Shown here: positions 27,233 to 39,687 of the stretch, one piece after another | Layout: every line of letters begins with the position of its first letter | How positions within the stretch are numbered: the first letter of the stretch is position 1 | Assembly (NCBI RefSeq): GCF_018143015.1 | Contig: NC_054756.1 | Span: 22,005,298-22,069,297 of the forward strand | DNA: 64,000 nucleotides | Reading direction: 5' to 3' | From: Lytechinus variegatus | Taxonomy: Eukaryota; Echinodermata; Echinoidea; Temnopleuroida; Toxopneustidae | Program-made: the position numbers and the translations under genes | Notes under the pieces: generated by a model | The model's input: only the letters and a program-made list of their open reading frames with translations | Told to the model about the DNA's origin: nothing | Database searches by the model: none

Positions 27233-28720
27233 TTTATAATAATAATAATGATGATATAGGGTATTTATATTGCGAACATATCCACCTTGTTAGGTGCTCA
27301 AGGCGCTCCTATATTACCCGGCTAAGCTAGGCGTTCATCAGTGTAGTAAAATCACGCGAAATCGTCATTACGCAAACATGTAATAAAATGAGGTCACCAC
27401 AGTGAATCGATAACAGCGAGAGCGCTGCACATTGCCAGCGGTTCACGGAGATTTGCACGCAAACCTATGAGAAACGAGCGAGAGCGAACGATTCCACGAG
27501 CTCTTCCCCCTTCTTTCCCTTCCCGGCGATTTGTCCCAAAACAAAAGGATTTCTGCAAAGTACGATACTTTGTTTTTCAACTTTATTAGCATTCGATCTA
27601 TCCGCGCCGATTTTTTTTTACCGTGGCATTTTGTTATAAATTACCAAAAGAACCTGTACATCAGTTTTGCCGAGCTGAATAAAACGACTGATAGGCGTTT
27701 ATGACAGCCGTCATTCACGTAAACTTTTGTATCCGATATGTAAACTTTCATTCTACACGTAGTGTACTGATCAATATGCACACAACGTCGTACTTGAAGG
27801 TTCGTTATAGTATTAATATTCATTGGTGATAGCGACGGGGAACATTATGATTGACATGTACAATAAAAACCAGTAAAAACTATTTAAAAATGATGAGTCC
27901 TTGATGCAGTTCACCGACACAGTGAAGGATCAGGATCGTCAATTACAAAACAGATGAACATGATGAAATTATAAAACTTACATGACTTGTCCAATATCGC
28001 AAGAATCATTAATATCCCTTATTTTTCCTTTGGCTTATGACTGTTAAGTGCAGAAAAGGGGGAAACGGTGAATAATTTGGTACTGGCTGTATGGTCCCGT
28101 GGTCAGTTAGCATGCGTGTTTGTAGGCCTACATTCACAATGATCACGTCGATGGTCAGAGAACAATTTCCCTCATTCATCTCAATTCTCTCTTATCATGC
28201 TTATCATTACATGTATCATGTGTATACCAGGGAGATGGGGTTTGGTGTGTGCATGAACGTGTGCATACAAGGAAAGATAGCCGAGGTATAGGCATTAGTT
28301 TGTGTGTAAGTTCATTGGGCATGTTGGGTCGTCTCTTCGGTCAAGAGCGTGGGTGCTGTGTGCATCATTGCACGGTGCAAGCTTGTGTGTCAAATACGCG
28401 CGAAACGACTAATAACAGGCTACAAAAATCACTCGACCATGCTGCCGCTATGCGAATTCGGTGTGCGAAGATTACGTAACTTTCACCGAAATTAACGCTA
28501 CACCGTAATGACGATTTCTCGTTATTTTACTACACTGTTCATAGCGCACAGAGCTTTTTAAGGAGTTACTTCCTACCGGTACCCATTTACTTCACCTGGG
28601 TTGAGTGCAGCACATTGTGGATCAGTTTCTTGCTGAAGGAAATTACGCCATGGCTGGGATTCGAACCCACGACCCTCTGTTTCAAAGTCCGAAGACTTAT
28701 CCACTGGGCCACAACGCTCC
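27233..28720 (-). mobile_element. tRNA-derived SINE split by a later insertion
   Basis: Read on the minus strand, the head (28720-28640) has A-box-like TGGCCCAGTGG and B-box GGTTCGAATCC and ends near GGCG. The tRNA-unrelated body runs AATTTCCTTCAGCAAGAAAC...GGGTACCGGTAGGAAG to 28538. It resumes at 27338 with GCCTAGCTTAGCCGGGTAAT...GGAGCGCCTTGAGCACC and ends in (ATT)n at 27233. Without the insert it is about 280 bases. The body resembles sea urchin SINE2 families as I remember them. It lies between genes 4 and 5. Confidence 0.8.
27339..28537. mobile_element. hAT-like non-autonomous element inserted in the SINE
   Basis: 1199 bp with inverted ends that begin CAGTGTAGTAAAAT and match at about 32 of 34 positions, including GAAATCGTCATTACG. 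Flanked by the 5-bp direct repeat TTCAT (27334-27338 and 28538-28542). CAGTG ends with a 5-bp duplication fit hAT-type elements of the 5-bp class; Transib-like ends do not fit. No transposase frame. Confidence 0.82.
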
Positions 28721-29146
28721 AATTATACATGTAAATCAGTTCCATTTTTGTCTCGGAAGGATGCAAACATAAGGGTTGTTTGAGGTAATGCAAGCCAGTG
28801 AAGTTGATTGATAATAAACACAGATAATTGGATAAGAAGCCTCGTTCAGACTTATGCTATTTTGGGCGGAGTAAGGTCGGAGGAAAGTTCGGAATAATTC
28901 CCAACTGGACAGAGTTAGATCACGTACTCCGACCTTCCTAGTATATGAGTCGAATTGTATGGATCAAAAATTCCAAAAATTTGTCCCATGCACGTATTGT
29001 ATGCAAGCAATAGCTTTGATCCAGCTGAGAAATGGGGGCTTTTCATTGTTAAGAACTCACCTACACCCGACAAAGTACATTTAATTGGTGGTGTCCAAAG
29101 TCTATTCATCTGATGGTCAATCGGATCGGGATCGCCCAAGCCATTA

Positions 29147-29225
29147 ACTCGTCTCTGTGGTCTAGTGGTTAAGGCAAAGGCGTTCAAAGCTTGGAGCCCG
29201 GGTTTGATTCCCCGCTGGGACATTT
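29147..29225 (+). mobile_element. tRNA-derived SINE head
   Basis: Reads GTCTCTGTGGTCTAGTGG (A box) and GGGTTTGATTCCC (B box) and ends CGCTGGGAC. The anticodon arm does not pair well, so this is not a functional tRNA. The body probably continues to about 29300, end unclear. Confidence 0.6.
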
Positions 29226-29830
29226 TATCGGCATCACCAATTTGTCCAAAGGGCAGATAGCTCTGAGGAACCTATATTTAAGCTACGCCTACCATTGTTC
29301 TCTTCATTCATTTGTTTCACAACAGATTGAATACCAGAGTTACCAAAGCTGTTGTACAAGTATGATTTCTCACACTTATAAAGAGAGAGACAGAAATAAA
29401 GAACAGTTTGCTTGCGCAAGGGGTCTACTTTAGATCTTCCCCAGAAGTTTAATTTCTCCCATAGTGCAATATATTCTTCTAAACCAAATTTGTCCCGATA
29501 AACTATCCCCACCATTTGGATATAAAACCCAGTCTTAAAAACGATGCCGCTCTTCATAAGTTAAGAAATAGCGTTGTGGATCCTAAATCGTATGCAAACA
29601 AAGTAAGATCTGAGGGAGTGGGGAACTTCGAACACGTACGTTAATTCGCATGTAAACAAAATAAAGTGATCGCTAGCTGGTATGATCATGGTCAACTTTT
29701 CAATATTCTGTTTGCAAGCGTAAATTTATTGGAAAAAATAGTTTTGAAAATGTGAGGTCCGGCAGATTGTTTTCGAACAGTTTCGCTTTGCATTTTGATT
29801 GTAATGTATCATGAAAAATTTTGGTTTGCT

Positions 29831-32800
29831 TTATTTCTTAGAGATTGCATAAAGTTCGTTATTGATCATTTCATGTTCGATCTCTTCAGAACCCTCTGGG
29901 CACCGAGGCATGCTATCAGCCTGTGTGCGAATGAAAGCAGCCGAGCGCGTGAAACTGTCGGTGTAGGCTCGGCAATCAGCGTATGCGTAGGCATTTTCAT
30001 TAGCCATTGAAGGTTCTTGGCTGCATGTTTCGCAGTCATCTTCCTTGTTTAGGACATGGTAGAATTTGGATTCTGGCACGAGCACATCACCTTCCTCGGT
30101 AATGACATTATAGAAATCGGATTCTGGAACCAGAATACCGTCGCTTGTGTCTTCTTCCTTAGTGTTTCGGATCGGAGTTCGTATCGAATCTACCTCAGAT
30201 GGTTGTTGACCGCTACCGAGGTTTCGGAGAGGAGGTTGTGGTTGATCCCTGCTTGTCTGTGGGTCAGTGGGAGGGCGCTCTTTATTTTCTCGTGACGATG
30301 CATCGGCACGCCATCTTCGTGAATGATTGCGGGGCGAGTAGACCAACCGACGATCCCGGTTTCTGAAGTGTGTTGGGGAAATAGATTGAGGAGTGTTAGA
30401 ATATCATGAGTGCTAGGCAGATGTGTTTAAATGCACGATACTTAACAAGAATCAGCTATATACATGATGTATACCCCGGCTGGAAAGATCACAATGTCCC
30501 ACAGTGCATATCACAGTGTGCTCCACAGTCTGTCCACAGTGTGAAACACACATCATGATCAGTGATATCACTTTCACGGTGTGAAATATGAGCAGTTTAA
30601 GAGTGCAAATAATATTTCCACATAATCCAGAGCGAACACACTGTGATCACGCTGTATATATAAACCCCTCAAAAAAAGTTTTGCAACTCAGTTTTGGGGA
30701 TGATATCTTTTTTGGTTAATGAAGTATAAAACATGAAACTGGTATCATTGGAAAGCTGAATTATTCTTCTTTACAATGACATGCCATTTGCTGTGATTAT
30801 GTAATCATGGAATATGCGATCACCCAGAACATCGAGAAAAGTCAGAAGTGAAATGTTGCAAAATGCATTGATTTCTAACAAGAGTCGCCATTTCTATAGA
30901 ATTTCTACCATGCAGGCGACAGTGAATGCAATCGGTCAATCCTCGAAACAATTGGAAATTCGCTATTTGCAACATTTCATGTCTAACATTGCTGAGTATT
31001 ATGATGTCTGTGTATTTCATGATAACACTAGCATTACAAATGACACATGATTGTAAAGAAAAATAGTCATGCTTTCTAAAGATATCACTTTTACGCATGA
31101 TGATGGCACATTAAGAAATTTATTAGCACTCGAACTTGCGGTTTGAGTTGCAGAACTCAAACATGACATGGCAACGAATTCTGTAACATTTCATTTTTTA
31201 CATTGCAGCTGCATATTTATCATGTCTGTGTATTTCATGATAACATTAGCATTACAAATGACACATGATCGTAAAGAGGAATAATCATACTTTCCAATGA
31301 TACCAATTTCACATATGATGATGGCACACCAAGAAGTTTATTTGCACTCAAACTTGAGTTGCAGAACTTATTTTGAGGGGTTTATATTGTAAAAACATTT
31401 TTCAAGTCAACCTTGTCCCCAATACAGGAATTATGCCCAGCTACGGAAATAATATATATTTAAGTTTAGTATAAAAAACAACGTGATTTGTACATGCCAG
31501 AAGGGAACATATAATTTTACTAACCACTCCGCCCTTTCTTTATCACACTTTCTAATCTAAATTGCCAATATTTTTCAGAAAGTTTGTAAAAATGTAATGC
31601 AAATACCTCAAACAAGCAAAGATGATTATGATGAGTAATACTAGAAATAAACTCGCACCGCCAACAACATAGGGTCTTAAATGTCCCCATGACCATAACC
31701 AAGATTCCGTTGATCCTAAAGAAAGGAAAAGTGAAACAAAAATAGATAAATGTCCTGCATTAATGAAAAAAAAGAACTAACATCATCACATCTGAAAACC
31801 CTCCGCCACAAAGAATACACCCCCCCCCCTAAAAAATGAAAACGCTGCAATAGCTCTTCCACGTTGGGACGGGGCAAATGTTATATGCCGCCATTAATTT
31901 TGTTTCCGAAATTCGATAAGAGAGCTACTGCAGATCTTTCGACTTAGTGCCCAGTAACATAAACATTTCAGATAATGAGAGTGGGGGCTGATTTTAAAGA
32001 TCGATTATACCCAATATCAACACAATCAATTAAAAGAAATCAGCCCAACAACTACATGCTCCTTTAATTTATCAGTAACTGTTAATGAAATGACGGGAGC
32101 TTCCAGACAAGCGCAATCCCACATAATTATCATCCTCCATCAATGAAGGCAGCCTCGTTGCCCCATAAAAATCATAGTCTATGAAGATAAGTAGTTTCCC
32201 AAGCACATCGCTGGTATTTCTCTCTTTAAACATATTCCTCTTATAATCGGAATGCGTTGTTATTTGAAAATAAAATAATAATGAGATTAATAAATTCCGC
32301 GTGTTAGTTCGGATCCGAGAATTGGGATCTTGAAAAAAGTAGTCCATTTAGCCCTTGCAATGTTTATTTTGGTGAAAACCAAATTGTACCAGAATTTCTC
32401 CCAAATTTCATATTTGTTTATTTGTTGATAATAATGTCACTTTTGATTACGATTCTAAAAGTGCTACCGTAATACCTGTATATGGTAGTTCTAATTTTAC
32501 CACCAATAGTACCATAATTATATTACTACTACTACAATTTCTAATGCTACTAATACAAGCTCTGATAATGATGATGATGATTGTTATTGACAATATTATT
32601 TAGCATAATGCAAGTATATAAGTATCGCAAAGATGCAAAAAAATGATAACGGTAATAAGTAAAACCAATGTATTTTAGTTTTAGCTTTGATGATGTGTGA
32701 CACTCGCAAATATTAACAAAATTAAGTATAACCTCACAAATGTGTTCCTTTTTCCAAACTGTACTAGCGAGAATGTATTTAAAATGATACAAATTATGTA

Positions 32801-34638
32801 TCCGCATATACCTTCAGATTCATCCGTACCACTACCATTAGGCTTGGTCTGCGTGCAGTTGCTTTTTGATGCGTTTCCAGATTTAACTTGAACAAGGAGA
32901 GAGAGAAAAAAATAATTTAAACATAATCATGTGGAAAAGACAAATTAATATATGATTTGTTTTCATTACTTATTTATTGATATAGATTAAAGAGAAATTC
33001 CAGTAGTTGCAGTAAACACTGATTTCATGACAAAGTCTGTAAAACAAGGATTAATTGCCAGTATATCATCGAGGATCTAGATCTGGTACAGTTACATAAA
33101 CTGAACTTCGTGAAATCTTGAAATCTACGCTGAAAAATGTTCAGACTGAAGATCCCCAACACAGATAAGCGCACGTGGGACAGTGTATTATTATTGCTTT
33201 GAATGTCGTGCCCGACGCTCTACCCGAATCCTGTGCTTATTTGCTGATTTCTCAGCAAATACACAATTTCTTCCAGAATCCTTTGGCACATACGTTTTAT
33301 TTATACAAACAGACACTTTGGTGGTCATTTCATTGGATTCTGTATGAACTATCATTTACCTTTCATGGGAAAAACAAACTCTGTAAACTCACAAGCAGTG
33401 TAGGGAGAAAATAAGTCACAGCCATTCTTGTACCCTTTTTTCTATTTTACTTTATAACTTCAAAGTTTGGCAAAATAGAGAAGTGTTGTTTTAAAAAAAA
33501 ACTATTTTTATTCTTCACTATTTTTGTTAACTGTTTGAAAACCAAACTGTTTTCGGATGAAGAGTCTCATTTTCTTTATTTCTTCAAATCTATTAAAAAA
33601 ATAAGTGGAAAGCTTATGCATTATTCCGTCTCCCTATTTCGTAAGATGGCATCCTTACAATTGCACAGACAATAGCACAAACTCTTAACACAAATCAGTC
33701 AAATTAACTGGACCAGTAGTCAACTGGATGCAATTGACATGTCTAGTCACATCTCTGACATATACATATATTCTAGTCCAAAATAAGTCTGCACTAGTGA
33801 AATGCGACTAAACAATCATCAATATGACTAGAATAAGAGTGGCACCCAGCTGACCCTATCAAGTAGTAATTTTTACTGGGTTTTTTAAGTGCGCATGCAC
33901 AGTACGGAGGCTTACCTTCATATACAGACGCTCCGAGATAACCACCACAGAATCTCAATCCATCACCTCTGCATGGTAAGCCACATTTAGTGCTGAAAAC
34001 GGGGTCCATGATTTTACCAATACACGGCAGTTCACACGAGCAAGAGCATTCTGTTCTGTTGTATACTGTAGCTACCCGATATCCACTTGTTTTGCATGTT
34101 GCTGTACACGAATCCGGTGTTACCTTTGTGAGGTTTAGATGATATAGCGCATGTATGTCAAAGCAGGTTTGAGGATAGCAACCTAGGTAGTCACCATCTG
34201 AAATGATAATAATAAAACAATTGTAAGGTAGCCATGGTAACATCGACAAGTGGTTTTGATCAACGTGAAGGGAAACGATGTAAATATTCAACACAATAGA
34301 TAGATGGCTGTCAAAGAAAACGATATAAATTTTCATGATTACACATTCAACTGGTTGACGTTTTGTTTCATTATTGATTTATTCAATTTTTTCGGGGGGG
34401 GGGAGGTGGGAGGGAGGGATTTGTTTTATTCCGTTGGGGTGCAATATCTAAATGGTGGAAAAATTGCAATTTGCTATTTGACTTTGATAGTTAATGTATT
34501 TCTCATGACAGACTTACCATTTGCGCGTCTTCCTTCCACTTCTGTACTCGATGTGTTGTTTGCACTACCCACATCAGCCAGAAGTAACTGAACTGCCATT
34601 ATCAAACACACTCGGTTTACCATATAAACTGTATCCAT
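29831..34638 (-). CDS. WSC gene 4: single-WSC membrane protein with a doubled YxxI/L tail motif
   Basis: Five-exon model, 372 aa: 34518-34638 (signal peptide), 33916-34197 (WSC, 94 codons), 32812-32886 (25-codon linker), 31607-31715 (membrane span), 29831-30362 (tail). The first three introns are phase 1 and the last is phase 2. The signal peptide MDTVYMVNRVCLIMAVQLLL closely matches gene 3. The WSC shares VYNRTECSCSCEL and CGLPCRGD with gene 3. The span is about residues 175-195 (VVGGASLFLVLLIIIIFAC). The tail opens YSPRNHSRRWRA and carries two copies of a VPESxFYxV unit, giving Y280-NVI and Y297-HVL separated by 13 residues, which is ITAM-like. It ends EMINNELYAISKK, almost identical to gene 5. 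The stop codon lies within an AATAAA. Intron 4 holds two mobile elements. Confidence 0.83.
30477..30655. repeat. CACAGTG-rich repeat, copy 1 (gene 4 intron 4)
   Basis: Begins CCGGCTGGAAAGATCACAATG and is packed with CACAGTG/CACTGTG words. It resembles 58504-58786. The right end abuts the next MITE and is probably truncated. Confidence 0.6.
30660..31386. mobile_element. TA-flanked MITE with internal direct duplication (gene 4 intron 4)
   Basis: Ends TAAACCCCTCAAAA and TTTTGAGGGGTTTA with adjacent TTGCAACTCA/TGAGTTGCA. Inside, a block of about 150 bases (TGTCTGTGTATTTCATGATA...ATGGCACA) occurs twice, at 30998-31110 and 31223-31330. No transposase. Confidence 0.8.
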
Positions 34639-35116
34639 TGTCTTCTATGGTGTACATCCAAAGGACTATCATGCTACCGCTTTTTCTGATTGTCCATTTC
34701 CTATCTCAGATTCATCAATGTTGTTCACCGCAGTTTACATCATGTCTGTACGAGCTACCATCATCTCTAGTCCTGAATGAATATTTCACGGATGAATTGG
34801 ACAATTGTCAATTTCCTTATGCTCAAAATGGTAACGTTACAAGGCTCCGTACAAAAAAAAACTCTCGTGGCTTTCCTTAGAGATTCGCAAGACCATAATT
34901 TGCTTTGATCTACACAGTTGGCTACTTTTGACAAGAGTGGGGAAAGTGAGTTTGGTATCAAGGAGCGCATTCATTGCCATGCAACGTACTAAGTGTAAAA
35001 ACAAAATGCTCTGAATATAATAGATAAAAGCACCGTGTGCTACACTCACACGACTAACGGACAAACATAAACGAAGTAAAAAAAGAGAATTGAAAATGAA
35101 ACAAACAACTAAAGGC
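34639..35116. promoter_or_regulatory. 5' flank of gene 4, duplicated upstream of gene 3
   Basis: The stretch upstream of the gene 4 start aligns, with indels, to that upstream of gene 3 (42054-42446). Shared landmarks in the same order are CTATCTCAGATT, CAGTTTACATCATGTC, GAGCTACC, TTTCCTTATG, CAAAATGG and finally GAAACAAACAACTAAAGGC at 35098. It is likely to contain the promoter and 5' untranslated region. No TATA box is claimed. Confidence 0.6.
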
Positions 35117-35940
35117 TGATATGCGCATAATCAATATGCATAGTATGTATTTGTGTAAAATGAACTCACAAGGTAATAGCAAAAGGATGAAACAATGCCA
35201 ATCTGAAATTACGACAATTTTTTTAATCCCCGAAAGCTTGAATGAAAGATGGGTTCTGTCTGAAAAAATATATATATAATATGCTTTGCGTTTCCTATTT
35301 GCTGAAAATCATTACCATAATTACCAGACTAAGAACAACGACGAACGTGCTTTAATTGTTGGACTAAGGAAACGCATTAATGCGGTCTCAAAACTTTGGA
35401 TCTGTATATTATTTTGTGTATCAGTTACACAAAAAGAGGAAATGCATAGTCGCCATTTGTCTTGATTTGCAATTGTCAGGTCACACGATCGAAACTTTTT
35501 TTTTCTTTTGATAGGTAATTAAGTTTGTTGTTAAGCCTGAGAATTCACGTGTAGGATATCTTTGTTCTTCTCTGCCAACAGTTTGTAATATATCATGGAG
35601 ATAGTTTTGATGTTATATTTTTCACAACACCAACATGAGGAAGAAAAAAATACTCAAAGAAGAGACATTTTCACATTCAACCAAACTATCTTGATAGATT
35701 AGGATCTAATTGATTTGTTTATTATTTTGATTTTATTTATGTTTGACTTCTGACTTCCGATTTGTTTTTTTTTTCTGCCTGTTATTTTTCGCAGACTTAA
35801 AATGGATGCCGCCATGGCACGATTTTGTTTACTAAGACTAAATGTCGGTCGTCGACCAATATAGTCCTACTCTCTTGGCGACATCACACGACAGACGGGA
35901 AATATTCGTTAGAACGTTACATCAGTACAAAAAACTTGAA

Positions 35941-36410
35941 GGGTTGGTTCACCTTGACAAAAAGGTTCTGTAAAAAAGCAAGAAAAAGTTATAATAAACT
36001 CTTACCGACGGTTTTACAAAAATCCATCAAAGAAAAAAAAACTATTCGAATTTTAATTATTTGATTTGTGACGTCATATGCGAGTAACTCACCTACATAC
36101 ATCGTGTAGTAAACAATCAATGAAATGTCATTTTCTCGAAAAATAAAATCGAAAAAGGTTTTATTGTATCTTCAGTATAACAATAGACAAATCATTTCAC
36201 ATCTGTTCCTACAAAGAAAACAAAAATAAGTCATTATGAACCTTGACAAAGTCGATATTCATGCATTATAAGGGGCAGTTGCAAAACCTGAAATTAAACT
36301 TCTAATAACTTTCTTAATTTGTAATGGATTCCACTATAACCTTTACCGACATTTTTAATCATTTTTGGTGCTATGTTTCCTTCACTTTCCTTCAAGGTGA
36401 ACTTCCCTAT
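35941..36410. mobile_element. MITE upstream of gene 4
   Basis: Inverted ends GGGTTGGTTCACCTTGA and TCAAGGTGAACTTCCC, with matching sub-terminal AAAAGGTT/AACCTTTACCGAC patches. It interrupts the extended duplicated 5' flank of genes 3 and 4. The small plus frame at 35825-36064 is an artefact. Confidence 0.7.
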
Positions 36411-36539
36411 CAAAGACAGCAGTAAACCATTAAAGCTTCTCTACTAAGCCCTATGGAAATAGTTTAGGGCAGATCGGTATAGGTTATCGACTACGCTGTG
36501 CCCCCCCCCCCCCAACTACATTAGGCATCTTTCAACAGA

Positions 36540-36897
36540 AAAAAGGTAAAACATATAATGTTACCTAAGATATAAGAGGTCAATTATTGATTTATATATG
36601 TATCAAATATGTTTTAGGGTTCAACATGAAAATTGTTAACCATAATTTTTCAAGCATGGGACTTGTTTTAGGTATCCCTAAATGTTTTAATGTTTCCTAA
36701 CTATTATCTGTAAGTGGACAAATATATTTCTATCTATATATCTTTTTATCTGTATTTCGTAATTATATTTATTAATATAATGGATTTGTAACTTTTCGTT
36801 TCACTGTAATTGTCCATATTAGTGTCTGTTTGTGAAATTGTAATCGATCACATACATGTAGAACTTGATCAATAAATTTTGAAACTTGAAACTTGTT
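36540..36897 (+). mobile_element. LINE 3' end with (TTGAAAC)n tail
   Basis: AT-rich fragment ending AATAAATTTTGAAACTTGAAACTTG. It separates two blocks (36440-36520 and 36925-36990) that are contiguous in the homologous region upstream of gene 3 (42690-42830), so it inserted after the duplication. Confidence 0.65.
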
Positions 36898-38479
36898 TAA
36901 AAATGTGTTAATCTGTGTAACAAGACTGATTTATTAGAAGGTTTTCGCATCTGTTATCCTGGAAGGACTTAAGAACACAATAAGCGTGTATTGGAAATGA
37001 CTATTAAAATTTGCACATAATTGGTGAACCAGGACTGCAGTCTCATCCTACGTTTCGGAACTGACGAAAAGTTGGGAATAGTACCGTTTATTTAGAGTTC
37101 AGTTCGAAACTGCTGAATGTATTTTGATTCATAAACTTTCGACATAAGACTTCTTTGTAGTTCTTTGTCATGAAGGGAATTTGATATGATGATACGCTGG
37201 ATATGTCTGGCTCATTCTCTGCCCCCCCCCCCATACTTTCCCTCCATCTCTCACAATACGCCCACACTCTTCTTCACTCTATTTATACCGTATGGACATG
37301 ATATTCCTTTATTTCATACCATATATAATCTAAAGTGAGGTTTCACTTCCTCATTCTATTGTATCTTTTTCCTGTTTGATTGTCAGATTCTATCACGGAC
37401 ATTCTAAATAATTCAAATAGGTATAGGCTACTCATATAAATTATGTTATATCAATAGTGTTTGGGCCAGGCTTTTTAGTCAATGCATAAAACTGTCAAGT
37501 TTTGTGAAGTCATCACGAACATTTTTTTTTGTACACTGAAAATATACCCGCAGAATTGTTGTTTATTGTATTGATATATAGAGGAAACTCTTTGTCCATT
37601 AAAGATTCTGTGAAACCTCTAATACATCTACTCGCATGAAAGTACGCTGGATATACTGATAGACTTCATAAAAATGAGAAACTAAACTATTGTAAAACAC
37701 AAAGGGGTAATTTTGCAACCGAGGTCGCAATGTCTGGTAAATAGGAGGAAGCCCAGCACAAAGACATGAAAGTATTTACATTCACATGCTCACAACTCCC
37801 TTAGTATTATTAGTCCTACTATTCTCAAAGTTTCAGTTATCCTCTATGACTTTTTTTAGGTTTCTTCTTCCAAGTCAATGAACGACAAACTCAAAATATT
37901 ATTTAGGAAGCGCCAAAAAGAATTAGATAAACATATAATTGTCAATGCCTTTCCACAATATGATCATGATTTTTAACTAAGAAATACCGCGTATACACAT
38001 TGTGTTTTCTCATTCATCATTTCATTGAACTTATAAAAGTAGGCCTATATATACACACACATGTTTAAAAATGTGTATCATTTTGTTATTTGGGTAACGG
38101 TATTTCAAAGAAAAACAATTTGTTTGTTGTTTTATTTCTAGTAAGTTCAATTTTCTGTGTTCGATTTTTCATTAAAGAAAAATATATATCTAGTTAAGAT
38201 ATTCTCACATTTAGCAAATCGGGAACAGTTTCGCAGCACTGCCTCCCATGGGAAAATGCAGTATGTACATTTTGCACAAGCTGAGATGTTAATCATATTA
38301 CGTTTTGTTCAAAGCCGCAGCAGAACTATCTTATTTATTCATATTCTTTAATCATCAAATTGTAGAGTATACATGTATCTATTTAAGCTCTCAAGAACAA
38401 ATATGTTTTGTTTAAACAAGTGCACACCTAGTTACCAATAATGCATATGGCAGTTCCATTATTTTCAAAGCAGGATAAA

Positions 38480-38575
38480 AGAGCATTGTAGATGAAAAGC
38501 CTTGCTCACGGGCATAGGGGATCAAACCCCACACTTTCCATGTATAGCTTGGCGCCTTAGACCACCTGGCCAGTT
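38480..38575 (-). mobile_element. tRNA-derived SINE fragment
   Basis: On the minus strand: GGCCAGGTGGTCTAAGGCGC (A box region), GGGGTTTGATCCCC (B box), then TGAGCAAGGC, a phrase common in animal SINE bodies. The tRNA fold is degenerate. Confidence 0.55.
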
Positions 38576-38741
38576 GTTTGAGATATCGATACTTCGAGGA
38601 AAGTTCAAGCGAATGCTCAGCTTCCGTATGGAAATATGCAGTATCTATAGATGAAAGATAATTCCATTAAGTTTTACTATCACTTACACAGTCTATATTG
38701 CATACCATGGAATAATGTACCAATGATAATGGACCAATGCC

Positions 38742-39117
38742 TAATTCAAGGGGATACAAATAATACCTTAGAAACACGGAGGGTGCCCTCTACCAACAAG
38801 AGCGCCCTCTGCGGTAAATTCCCCTAAATGGTCAAAACTTTATTATACACAAACACCCTTGCAAAGTTTGTAATTAGTAACTCTTCTAAGTAACTGTGTT
38901 TGTCTATTTTAACTCGATGGCTTTGTACTTAGATTTTGATGTAATACTATCTGAGGCGTCCTTTACAAACAAGGGCACCATATGCAGCAAAGGTCCAAAC
39001 TTTATGAGACAATTTTCATGAAGTTTGGGATTTTACCACATAGGACGCCCTTGTTGGCAGAGGGGGTCCTCAATGTTTCTAATCTATTATTTATTCAATA
39101 AAAATCCCCTTGAATTA
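38742..39117. mobile_element. Palindromic MITE between genes 3 and 4
   Basis: Ends AATTCAAGGGGAT and ATCCCCTTGAATT, TA-flanked. Inner arms match over about 80 bases (ACCAACAAGAGCGCCCTCTG against AGGACGCCCTTGTTGGCAGA). No coding capacity. Confidence 0.82.
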
Positions 39118-39687
39118 CACATTGATACATTATTTCTTGGTAGTGAAGCAATATGAACTGCAGATTAAAGTTATGATAAAATTAATGTAAGTAACATGTG
39201 TTTCATCTGCAGATACGAGTTGTAGAAAGGTTTACTGCGTTTTACTTTAGGAAACTGAGCATTTGCTTCAAATATACGTCAACATTAATTTTGTTTGTTG
39301 CTTTATGCCTGAAAAAAAACAACACTTATTTGTTTAGGAATACTTGAGAAATAATAGTTTCGAGCGACTTTGAAAAAATGAAATAAAATAAACTTGTTCA
39401 AAATGTAGATACTGTTTTCTTTTTTTTTTGGGGGGGGGCGGTAGGAAAGGCTAAGTTCAGTGTAGATGCTGCTTACTGCAGTTACTGAAAAAATTGCTCT
39501 CCCAAAATAAATTCCGAATACTGAATGTGTCATATGAATAACGGTGGTTTACCGACTACTTTTTCTAAAACATGTTAAAACTTATAAAAAACTTATATGG
39601 ATGAAAAGCTTGTCCAAACTGAAGGGGCTTAGCAAGACAAGTTTACATGAATCCATCTAAGAATCGATCCGTTTGTTCCAAATCTCA

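Noticed and set aside
28640-28720. tRNA-Gln-like sequence on the minus strand
   Set aside because: A and B boxes are present but the acceptor and anticodon stems pair poorly and a SINE body follows; it is a SINE head.
29147-29222. tRNA-Glu-like sequence on the plus strand
   Set aside because: Anticodon arm is not consistent and the 3' end lacks tRNA geometry; treated as a SINE.
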